A stretch of 64,000 bases of DNA. Origin: Pachyseris speciosa (Eukaryota > Cnidaria > Anthozoa > Scleractinia > Pachyseridae). Positions 12,901-24,900 of this stretch are shown here, piece by piece; position 1 is the stretch's first letter, and every line of letters starts with the position of its first letter. The stretch is taken from assembly GCA_016490735.1 (NCBI GenBank), contig JAEMWC010000661.1, forward strand, positions 439,768-503,767, read 5' to 3'. The notes below the pieces were generated by a model. It searched no databases and was not told the origin of the DNA. It saw only the letters and a program-made list of their open reading frames with translations. Made by a program: the position numbers and the translations under genes.

Positions 12901-15900
12901 TAACGTACCCTTCACACCCAACCCTCCCTTTGTGGTAACTTACCCTTCACACCCAACCCTCCCTTTGTGGTATCTTGCCCTTCATACCCAACCCTCCCTT
13001 TGTGGTAACTTACCCTTCACACCCAACCCTCCCTCTGTGGTATCTTGCCCTTCACACCCAACCCTCCCTTTGTGGTAACTTACCCTTTACACCCAACCCT
13101 CCCTTTGTGGTATCTTGCCCTTCATACCCAACCCTCCCTTTGTGGTAACTTACCCTTCACACCCAACCCTCCCTCTGTGGTATCTTGCCCTTCACACCCA
13201 ACCCTCCTTTTGTGGTAACTTACCCTTCACACCCAACCCTCCCTTTGTGGTATCTTGCCCTTCATACCCACCCCTCCCTTTGTAGTATCTTGCCCTTCAC
13301 ACCCAACCCTCCCTTTGCAGTATCTTGCCCTTCACACGCAACCCTCCCTCAGTAGTAACTCGCCCTTCACACCCAGTCCTCCCTTTATAGTAACTTGCCC
13401 TTCACACCCAACTCTCTCTTGTGTTTTGTCTCTTGTTCAGGTCCAAGCATTTACTAGTTTTCCAGGGGAGGTCAGTTCTCCAGTCAGTCATGATATCACA
13501 AAAACACCAGGTGAGAAAGATATATATTTGAATATACATTTGACAAACTGTGTTTCATTAGATCCTTTTGAAACAGTCATTGGTTTTTATGGAAGGGTCA
13601 TTTGGGATTTAATGGATTTCATGGTTTTTTATGGAAGAGTCATTTGAGATTTTATTTTTCTTCAGCATTCTTAAAAATAAGTACCCTTTGGGTACTTGTG
13701 TGGGCTACCATTTAGAAATGAGAAAGGTTTTTCGTACTTTATGCTTGAAGTTATCAGAGGGTAGGGATGGACCATTAGAAAAAAACCAAAGGGGGTGGGT
13801 GAAAACTTTTTGATGCATGAATTTTTTTTGAAGTGCACATGTCTACAGGATTTTATTTCCTCTGCATGAACTTATTTTTAGGCACCACCGCTTGCAAGAT
13901 TTTTTTAGACACGTTCCCCTTGCTGTAAGATAAGAGATAATTGGAAATGTCATTCCAGGGATATTTTGAAAAAGGCGCCGAAAATTGCCATCCATATTCG
14001 TTGTTCGTTGTTTGCCTCTAAATTAATGTATCAGTCAATTCCAAAAGCGTGGAATTGCCTGTATCAGTCAATTCCAAAATCTTGAAGTGAAGGGAACGAA
14101 GCGGTCCCCGTGGTGAATGAATCTGCGCACAAAACCTTTGCGAAACCCTTTAGCTGGCGACCGCCGACCAATTTTTAAGGGGTGATTACATCGCGAATTT
14201 CAGCCCTGTTAGCCGGGCTGAAATTTCAGCCCGGGTTCTGAAAGAAACCCTCTTGAAATGAAAGTGGCGATTACATGGAGAAGGTTTCAGCCCGGGCCCG
14301 GTTTGTGAAACTGGGCTAGGATTTTCAGCCCGGGCAAATGGGCTGAAAAATCTGCAAAAAGTCCATGAAATTGAAATGGAATTTCAGCCCGGGCTGAAAA
14401 GGCAACGTGAGCATGAGCAGTGAGGATGTTTTCTAGGCAACAAGATGGCTGCGAAGGAGAAAAGATTTCAGCCCTGGCTGAAATTTGTAATGTAATCGCA
14501 ACAGTATTTCAGCCTGCTCCACCGGGCTGAAATTTCAGCCCGGGCTGAAATTCGCCATGTAATCACCCCCTTAGCCAAAAGTCAAATGCCCCACCGTGCG
14601 GGACAAATTTCAGATCAAATACCCAGGGTATGCCCGGGTATAAACAAAGCATGCTACTTAGCTGAAAACAGGCCAGCAGATATTATCTTGAAAATGCCAT
14701 TAACCTGATGAAGGTAAAAATCTAAATTTTTAATTTTAGTTTTTTTCCTGATGTCACGTGAAAACCAAGAATTCGCAAACTTGTTTCTAAATATAGAACT
14801 GTCACAGCGATCATGATATCTCGCCGATAAGAAGAGCATGTGCGGTGCTTCCAACCATTTCTTAAATTCGGCAAACCTTTTCACGCGGACAAACTCTACT
14901 GGATTAAATTCTTCGCAACTTTACAAAGATGTGTGCAGGAAAATTTTGTTCAGGTAGATCGAAACTGTGACATCACATGGGCACTATTTCTCACACGAAG
15001 AGATTTTCCTGGACATGTCGATATCTTGGTTTTCTTTAGAAGTCTACATTAAATAGGCCTTTTTGAGGCTAACAGAATGGATAATTATCTGTAAATGAAT
15101 ATTTGGAGGACAAGATGTAAAAGAAGCCAAAACTTATGCAGTGTTTGTTTACTGACAGCTAAGTTCAGTGAAGTGTGACCGGAAACACTGTGCTGACCTC
15201 ATGCAAATAATTTTTTCTCTCCAACATACCTCAACATATTGCCGATCTTAACATGCCCCTAGAAAGTTGAAAGAGGGTAAATTTATTTGCGAGTTATGAC
15301 CTTGAAGTCAAATGAAGGTAAACAGGGAGAAAGTTACTCACCGCTTGGTTTATTCACTACACAAGTTAGAAGTGAATGCAACAACTAGTGCAGTGCCTCT
15401 CAACCATAGATACAAGTTTTCCTTCAAAAAATACCACCCTTGATACAAATTTTAAAGTGAGCAAAAGATGTTGTGATGGTCCCTGACATTCTAGTGAGTA
15501 CAAATGAGCCGTAAAGGTGGACTCAGCTTGCTGCATTAACTTCAGCTGTAACTTCACCACCTGATAAACTTGAATTTCATATGCTTCGATCGATTACACT
15601 CCTGTATACGTGGAATTTCTTATGAATTCAAGCTTTGATACTTTGCTCTCTTGAGGAGACTGAATGACCATTTTTGTGCAGAATGTTCTAACACCGCTTT
15701 CGATGGTCGATGCCTTATGCACCTATCAGTGTTAGTCTGATCCTGAGGGGGGGTGGGGGGGATACGGGATGGGGTGGGGACTTTGATCTGAAACGCAAAT
15801 TTTGTGTCAAACCTCCGCACCCTTGGGTAAAATTTTTCGAGTTCAAAGTTCCCTACTGTAGGGATTGAGATCCAAGAGGTTGACCTCTTAAATGCTTAAA

Positions 15901-18900
15901 CAATACACACACTCCAGGTTTAAAAATCACAGTTTTTTCTTTTAACAACAGGAATGAAAGAACACTTGAAGAAACCGATGGTTTATCGGTAACAATAGAG
16001 TGGGCAAATTTTCATTACCTTACTTTCATCGTCTTGTCCGTGCCTCATGGAGACTTCTGGGTATTTTCATGATGGCAAAGTCACTCGTATGAGTCGTATC
16101 CAGGCTCTGCTTTGTCGGCCAGTTTCAAGAAGGCAGTATCGCAGCGTGTATTGTACCATGGCAAAGTCCAAACCTGAGAAACGGTCTTTTATTAATATTT
16201 CTTCAGTTTTCAAGTTTGATCAAACTTCCCCCCTGGAACTAACACTGATAGGTGCATTATAAACAAAAACAAAACGAGAAAATATGCACTTGGGGCCTGG
16301 ATTCGACTACATTCAACTGTAAGGATGATGTAATCCTTTTGTCTGATTGGTCCAGGGACATCACATGATGTGTTACGGACAGACGGACTGACGGACAAAA
16401 TTCAATGACTGTAGTGTGAGCTACCACAGGTAGCTCACACAAAAATGAGTTTATTTCTGAGGTGTTTCTGTTGGAAAAGTTTGCAACTACAATCAACTTC
16501 AGTTTGAAAATTGCACAGCATTATACTTTTATAATAGGATACAAGAGGCAGGACAGTAAGTTCTGCAACAGTCACTAAGTACTTCAGTGACCTCAGTAAC
16601 CCTCAGTCTAACATTCATGTGAATGGGGGAATGTCATTAAGTTTTCAATAACAAAGTTAATTTTCTGCAAGGTAAACACATTATCATTCAATTCTATTGT
16701 GCCTCTCAGTGGGAGTGTAGTTGCATACCTTAGCAGTGTTTGCTTTTTTTATAAATTGTACAAATTTGGTTTTTATAATATTAGATGTGTTGGAGCACCA
16801 TGGTGTGGATCCTGGATCTCTTTATGGTGGGGTATTTGCTGGAATTATCATCCTGGCTTTTGTGATCATCATTGTTGCATTAGTAATAAGGTAGGCTATA
16901 TACACTACAAACTCAAAACCCAAATCTTCTGAATTTTTTCATAGGAAATCAATAGAGTTTTACATCTTTTTTGTGGAATTTTCAGGTTAACCAGATTTTC
17001 ATGGGTTTTCCCCCATTAATTTACCTCGAAAATACTGTGAAAATTTTACAGATTCATGGACAGCCCCAAACTAGAGAGGCATATTCTTTCTTGTCCAGTG
17101 CTGACATGTATGCCTTCTTTAAACTAGAATGACCTGTATAAAAGGGGATAGGTGTTCTCACCTTCAGATACCTGTCAACTGAAGAGAGAAAACAGATTTA
17201 ACAGATAACCAGCTAACTGCCTTTTCTACTCAGGACCACTTTAGATCCTCAGTGCAGTGTGAAAAGGCATTAAGACCTTATTCATCTGGGGTGCATGCAT
17301 GGGTGTGGTTATGGGTGTGGTCATAGGGGAACACTGGGAGGTAACGGAAGGAGAATATAAATGGAGGAAAGGCTTACTTCAAAACCCATTTATCTTTGGT
17401 GATATTTTGTTCCTTCTACCTTATAACCTTTTATGTTTAACCATGCAAGTAGTAATATTGTAGTGGAAATTGGTTACTGTTCACGGAAGGGAAGGGGAGT
17501 TTGTACATTTTTAAGGACTTAGTATCTATACTGAAAAGTACTGACATGCCATCATTACTAAATTGACATTCTTACAGAAAGCATAGAAAACGACGGGACT
17601 CAACGGAACTCAATGGCAAGAGATATGCTGTGGCCAACTCAAATGATAGTGGTATTGGAGATAAGGAGTCACTGGACCGTGTTCCTGGAGTTAAATATGT
17701 GCAAGGTGCACGACAAGGATCAGAAGGTTCGGAATCCTGGGTTTAGTTAGTATGGAAATTTACCTTAATTCTTGTTTTGTATGGTACGGCAGGCTTCTTG
17801 CACCATATGCTAATTAACAAGGATGCACTTTGGCTGGATGTGGCCAGCATTGATTCATTAGTAGTTTTATAAAAGCATGGATTGTGATGCTGCTCTTTTG
17901 CAGGTCACCCTTGAAAGTAAACAATGACATTTAAAATGCATACTGGTAATTTGAATGGACAATCAGTAATTATTTAAATGACACTGTTAAATAGGCTTTT
18001 AGAAAACTGTTTTAAGATTTTAACAGCACTCTTCAAATTGTACCAAATGTGAATACAAAAAAAGTACACCTTTTGATGTCGTTGTAAAGGAGTATTGAGT
18101 TTGATAACAGTAGAGGATTAAATAGATACAAAATTCTCCTTTATTAACACTCTTGAATTATAGTTATTTACAATATCTTGCAAAAATATGGTATTAATTA
18201 GTAAAATAATTTTGCTTTGTTAAAAGGTTCCAAAAGAGATAGAAACTTAAAAAAGAACAGTAGGCTTTTTAAACTTGTAAAATATTTACCTGAAGTTAAA
18301 AGAGAAGCTAAAAATTCTTCAAAATGTGAATTACACAAAACAATGATTTTTTTAAAATCGTGCTGATGTTTTAATGTATACATATAAAAAATATGCAGAT
18401 AATGTGCAGATATCATTAGACAAGGCACTTGTTTCAATTTCAATTGAAAAGTGTATTATCAATAATAATAATAATAATAATAATAATATTTATTTATTTA
18501 AATATTTATTTAGCTCTCTGTTCTGTACACTTACAAAGTATTTTTTAAAGATTCTGGTTGATTTTTTTAATATTATATTGTAAATAGATTTTACTTTTTC
18601 CTAGAATATTGTTTTTTCTAAAGCTAAGTTTGGGTTGTAGTTACTGGTTCACATCTTAAAAATAATTAATTGCAGTCTCTTTAACCTCAAAGACCAGTTA
18701 AACTCTTTACATATTCTTTCACGTGAACAAATAATATACAATTTTCAGCCATCCTGGCTTCTCTGCAATTAAAATCTTCATTTCTATTTTACTAACTCTT
18801 TAACTAATAAACATTTCTTTTGTCCTAATTTCTTCTAACCTTAACCCATTGACTCCCGAGCATTTTGCCGAAAAACACCTTTTGAAGCCCATCGAGCGGT

Positions 18901-21900
18901 TTTCTGGCCAGATTCTAGCCAAAAAGAACCAAAACTGCCCAAAACTCTGTTTGCTGGTGGAGTTCATCGTGCCCTTCTGTTCCTGGTGCTTGATATTAGC
19001 TTTCAAAGTTCAGGCATGTGCAGAAAGCAAAATTTCGAGTTTTTGGGTTGAAAAGTTTCACCGCCCCCTCTCCTTCTACCTTTCGCTTTCTCTCCTCCCC
19101 TTTTCTTTCGCTTTTCTTGCCTTGCTTTCTTTTTCTCTTGCTGGGCATTTCCTGGGCTTCCTTTCAGTGGGAAAAGTTTCACCACTCCCTCTCCTTCTAC
19201 CTTTCGCTTTCTCTCCTCCCCTTTTCTTTCGCTTTTCTTGCCTCGCTTTCTTTTTCTCTTGCTGGGCATTTCCTGGGCTTTCTTTGGGTGGGAAAAGATT
19301 TGTGGAAAACCTTTAGGATCATAGGATTTGGTGGAAGGAAGTGCAGGTGGGTAGTGGAACAAGATTTTCATTCAAATTTTCGGCTCAACGTCACTTGGTT
19401 TTTTCGCGTTTTCTGCGGCCTTCTGGACGGAATCGTGCTCATTTGGGTATCGTTTGAAAGATCTCTTCCCCCTACACATGCTACATGTAAGAGTTGTCCA
19501 TGAGCTTTAAAAGTGATGACGTCACAAGCGGTACACAGGACGTGGTTCTGCACGGCCGGTTTTGTCCGGCACAGGTGCCAATGGGTTAACCCCAAAATCA
19601 AAATCTTGTTTCGCATAAATATAAGATGTTTAATTGCACATCATTGTAATTCTTGTAAGTCTGTTTAGATAAACCTTTCTTCCATATAAACGCTATATCA
19701 TTTATCTAAATAGTTTATTATTAATTTACTCTTTCTTAATTTTCCCTTGTTCTCCATTTATCTGTTATGTTTTAGTTCACGGTAATATTTTTCAATTTGT
19801 TTTTATTTGCACTGAATTATTTTTTTCTGTAATTACTTTGGAGTATAATTTAAGTACTGCTACTTGCCTTTAACGTTTTAGGAATTGTAGGGTTGATGTA
19901 ATTATTTTTTAATCAATTTGAACGTTAAAAAGTGATAGTAATCATAACAGTCACTGAAATTAAATTTGAACTTTGTGAAAATCTAATGTGGCATATATAT
20001 TAAGTACTGCCACAAACTGTAAAAATATTTAAAAAAAGTTATGTGGAGCATTTCCTAAACATATTTATTGCTGTAGATAAACAAAACAAAGCTCAGATTT
20101 TATATGGTTTGAATAAATAGCAATATGTAGTTTATCTTCTTGGATTTACTGCTTTAAAGCAATAAATTTGCCTTTTAATAAATCAATTATACAGTCATCA
20201 ATGAGTCGATTAACAATACTGTTATAAATAAAGCAAATCTGACCTTTTTGAGGTGACCTGTGATCAGTGAATTTGAATAATAAGCTCTCCCAGTGTGGTT
20301 TGTCAGATTTTCAGCACCATCCATTACGTGTTTACTAAAACGAACAAACATTTTCTGTAATCAGCGAATGGAAACTCAACGTAAGTGGATATCCTTGATA
20401 CAATACCACAGGGAGCAGAGGAGTTAAATTTGCCATATTTCCAGTTAAGTTCACCAGACAGTTGCAGCTTAAATCCTTAAGATTGTGTTATGCTGTTGTC
20501 ACACTGGTGTTAGAGCAGTTTTCAATTGAGTGTCGAAAGTAATTCTGGTTTTACTTTGGTTTTGCATTGCTTCGCTCTGTGATTGGCCAAGAACCACTTT
20601 CTCAACCAATGAGAAGCAAAACCAAAACCAATCGTGACTGCACGCACGTATTTTCCCACGCTTTTTGCCCGCTACATGTAATTGCTTTGTCTTCTGATTG
20701 GCTCATTGCACTGTTTCGGTCTGTTGCGATTGGTCAGAGTAATTGCTTTGGTTTTGGTTTTACGACACCCAATTGAAAAGCGCTCGAGCACTCTTCAACT
20801 GAGTGTCGTAAAACCAAAACCAAAGCAATTACTCCAACCAATCACAACAGAAGTAAGCAGTGCAATGAGCCAATCAGAATACGAGGCAATTACATGTAGC
20901 GGGCAAAAAGCGTGGGAAAATACGTGCGATTGGTTTTCTACAATGAAACAAGAGATTTTTAATAATCAATGCACCAGAGCTAATAAATGTTATGAATGTT
21001 ACATTAAACTGTAAAAACGAACGATAAAATCCGACGTTTCGGAGTAGTCATGACTCCATTATCAAGGAAAATATAAACGAGATCATGCAAATTACAGCAT
21101 TTAAAGCGATTTTGGCGCGAAAAAATTAACATAAGAGAGTGCGAAGATTATAAAAATACTTTTGCACGAATGGAGTCTGATTGCACGTTAAGATTTGGCT
21201 TTAAAGCTCTTATAAAAAGCATTTCGTACACTAAGCAGTCAAATTTAGTTTTGCATTTCTTAAGCACTTGGAAACGCTTTAGCAGGTCCTGAGGCATTGT
21301 TCCGTGCATGTTCTTGTAGTGTTTGGCAATGGCGGAGGATTGTTGTTTGTGTCCTTTCACACGATTATGTAAATGTCCGCATGTGTAGCCTACGTAACCT
21401 GCATCGCACAGGTCACATTGAAAACCATAAACAACACACTGCTGATTTACAATTGGTGGTTTTGTTTCTTTGACATTAAGTTCTTGTTCAATTTTCCGGC
21501 TCACAAACACGGGCTGGATGGTGGTATGTATTTTTAGGCTCAAATCATTAAGTTGTTTCCTCACACTATCCGCTGAGATTTGGTCTTTGAATGGTAAAAC
21601 CACTCGAATCGTGTCATCTGTCTCTTGAGATGGTGATAAAGGTTGCTGCTGATCGCAAACCTTCGAGTCAACGAAACTTTTGATGGTAGAATTAACAAGA
21701 TGTTTAGGATACTTCAGCCTTGAGAATACTGTTTTCAAACGGTCACATTCATCGGAAAAATGTGTCCAAGATGAAGACAAACGATGTGCTCGATCAAGCA
21801 TAGTTCTCAGTAGACCCTTTTTATACCGATTGTCAACATGACTCTGATAGTGCAAGAGTAGACCTGAATTAGTGGGTTTCACGTACACCTTTGTCTCAAT

Positions 21901-24900
21901 TTGCGGCGATCGATTCAGTAACTGGATACCCAGAAATGGGAGCATTCCATTGCATTCGGTTTCCATCGTGAATTTTACAATCCTCCGCCATTGCCAAACA
22001 CTACAAGAACATGCACGGAACAATGCCTCAGGACCTGCTAAAGCGTTTCCAAGTGCTTAAGAAATGCAAAACTAAATTTGACTGCTTAGTGTACGAAATG
22101 CTTTTTATAAGAGCTTTAACCCATTGACTACCGCAGGTTTTTACATTTTCGGAGTGATTTTCCACCTATAAACGATGAATAGCAATTCGTGACTCTTTAT
22201 TTGAACTACCAGGGAAAAGTGGTGCTGTCCTAAGCCACTCGAGGCTCAAGGTTTCTGAAAACGTCATTTTGACGTAGCTATTTTTTATCCGTGAAGCGAC
22301 AACAATGGCCCAAGTTGGGTTTGCTTGCGATTTCTGCTAAATTTACAGCCATTTTTCATCTTTAGCGGCTGCCTGATGAGCATCATTAAGCGTGACGGTA
22401 GCTAAGAGTCCACTTTCTCAAAGAATCGAGCAAGGTGATGTACTTTGTTGTTGAATTTGGCTTGTTACTCGACGAACTGGGAATTTGGCCAGTCGAACAC
22501 TTAGTACCTTTGGGACTCGGCTATTGATGAATTTCTCGACCTACCGCCACATATTTTGGAATTTCTGTGTACTGAAGATGACTACGAGCAGGAAATTTTG
22601 GCAGTAGGTCGGAGTGGCTGTAGACTCAAAAATTCTCGTTAGTTCCCAGCATGCAATGCGCTCAAGATGTTGAAAATGTCGGGAAGGCCCGAATGCACTG
22701 GAACAAAAGGCTGTATCTACGCTCGGGAGAAGAATATGAACAAAAAAAGTCATTTCTAAGCTAGAAAAAGGACTGAATTTTGTTATGATGGTTGAATTTT
22801 GGTTTTTCGACGATGATTTCCCTAAAAAACATGAAGGCAAAAAGGGGCATTTTTGTTGTTTCTCTTTGACGTTAAAAACGGCCAGTTTCGTTCTTGTCCA
22901 AACTCAAAAGGCCATATTTGGTAAAAATCGCTACGTTTCTTGCATTTATTGGATATCCAAATTTAAAGGGCATTCCATTTTGTGCTCACAACTAACAGTT
23001 AAGGCTATATTCGTGCGATTGAGAAAGTTGCAATGTTTTGAAGCATGGGAGTTTTTTACGGCCGGTTTTGGCCAGCACGGGTGCCAATGGGTTAAAGCCA
23101 AATCTCAACGTGCAATCAGACTCCATTCGTGCGAAAGTATTTTTATAATCTTCGCACTCTCTTATGTTAATTTTTTCGCGCCAAAATCGCTTTAAATGCT
23201 GTAATTTGCATGATCTCGTTTATATTTTCCTTGATTATGGAGTCATGACTACTCCGAAACGTCGGATTTTATCGCTCGTTTTTACAGTTTTATGTTTTAA
23301 GAAACCTCTTTTAATATGAATGTTACATTCTTCCCAGAAACCTCCTATTTATCTTGTTTATCATTTCTATGTATTATATACCAAAGTGTACATTTTAAAA
23401 ATTAATGTGTCCACAGTACATTAGGATCAAATTTGGTTATTCAAAACCTACTTACTCAAAACCTACATCTGTCACCAGGTTTGTGTAGTCTGTAATCGCT
23501 AACCTTGCTTTAACACTAACCATTAACAATCCTTTAAATCTAATCTGTAAGGAGCAAATAAACTTTTTAGCTCGATATTCTCTACAGTCAAGAAGTGCAT
23601 TGGAATATAAAGCACCAAGAAATTCTGAAGCCTGGGAACAATGTACATTAAGTTCAGGTGACTAGTACTGAGTCTGCATGTTGATACTATGAAAAGTATA
23701 AAATGCACCTAAAATGCAAATACCTGTAACTCATAAACAACATTTTTATTAAATGGGTTGTACAACTAAATTCAAGGTAAATTATTTAGTATAGTACATG
23801 TAAATGATTATGAGAATACAAACATTTTGCATAACATGAACAAAGGGGTTAGTTTCTAAAGAAACTGTGGTGCTGTGTTGGTGGGGGAGTCAAACTCGAG
23901 AATTTGGTTTATCAAAGGAGTTGATAATGTAAATTGACCACGGTAAAGAGATTCAAAATAGCTGGGCTGGGTTTTCTTCCGTTTTCGTAGTTCTCGTTTT
24001 CCAATGGTCTTCTTCTTTCCCTGAGTTTTCACCCCTCCCTCCCAGGGTTTCTTCTCCTCCCCACTTCTCTCGGGTTTCCAACCCCTTTACCTGGGTAACT
24101 AGCCCCTACCCCTACCACTTTTGCCAGTTTTCTTGCATTGCACCTCCTTCCCACTTTCCACCGTGTTGTCCCGGCCTTCCTACAATTCCGCTTAGTGTCC
24201 ACCCATTCCCTCTTTTCCTTGTGTTTCCATCCCTTCCTTTTAGTGGGTTTCCCCCATCTTCCCTGTGTTTCCTTCATCTTTCTCCCTTTTCCTCCCCAGT
24301 AACAACTGAATGTTTAGGGAACCTAACAAAACTGTGCATAGATAATCATTCTATACTATTTCCTAGGATACATTTGATAGAATACATACTAGAGATTGAT
24401 CCAGGGTTAGAAGAGCCAGGGAATGCACACCCACTTTTTTAGACTGCGAGTCGGCAATGGATTGTGGGGTGGGAGAAATACATGTGCACGTGAAATCGTG
24501 AGGGGAGCGCCGAAAACTCCCATTTCGTTGCATCTCCTCGCAATTTCACACGCGCGCCTGTGTATTTCTTCCGCCCCATAATCTATTGCCGAACGCAGTC
24601 TATACCTTTTGTTAGGAAAAAATATACACTGTCATTCTTTTAAAGCATCCTAAGGCACTGAACAGTAAATGTTTGGCTCCAAATACTCCCTTCACTCTGT
24701 TTTTAAAAATTGAAAACCCTTATAAATGAAAAAGTGTTTGCATATCGCAACTCACTGTATTTCGGCTCCATTACCCATTCTCTCCTCTTAAACTCTATTG
24801 TTCACGTTACTGGTTCACCCTAAATTCAATTAGTAGATGGCGCGCATGGGACCCACGCAATCTGTCATTTTAACCCTTTGTTATTTTATAGTAAATGTAT

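Larger units (their letters stand above)
21003..23292 (-). mobile_element. Penelope-like retroelement with inverted terminal repeats
   Basis: A 341-bp terminal repeat at 21003-21343 recurs inverted at 21977-23292, interrupted there by a 972-bp TTAA element plus TTAA copy. Between them, on the - strand, lies the 3' part of a Penelope-like ORF. Inverted or tandem pLTRs are a known hallmark of this retroelement class. The element is 5'-truncated: the reverse transcriptase palm motifs are absent. Confidence 0.85.

Noticed and set aside
11951..13425. Regular 35-bp repeats that at first sight recall a CRISPR array
   Set aside because: Units are directly contiguous with no unique spacers, there are no cas genes, and the setting is a eukaryotic intron. 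It is a minisatellite.
12380..13647. Proline-rich open frames over the minisatellite
   Set aside because: They are translations of the 35-bp repeat. The later one merely runs into exon 8 in frame. No independent start, domain or codon signal.
14706..14720. CTGATGAAGG as a hammerhead core
   Set aside because: No GAAA box or pairing stems at the right distance.
18849..19503. Open frames of 122-161 codons on both strands with Phe/Leu/Ser- or Lys/Arg-rich translations
   Set aside because: They come from a duplicated pyrimidine-rich 121-bp tract inside a TTAA-target MITE; no domain.
21148..22023. A host GIY-YIG nuclease gene
   Set aside because: Flanking inverted pLTRs and an RT-thumb sequence show a Penelope-like element fragment; the catalytic RT part is missing.
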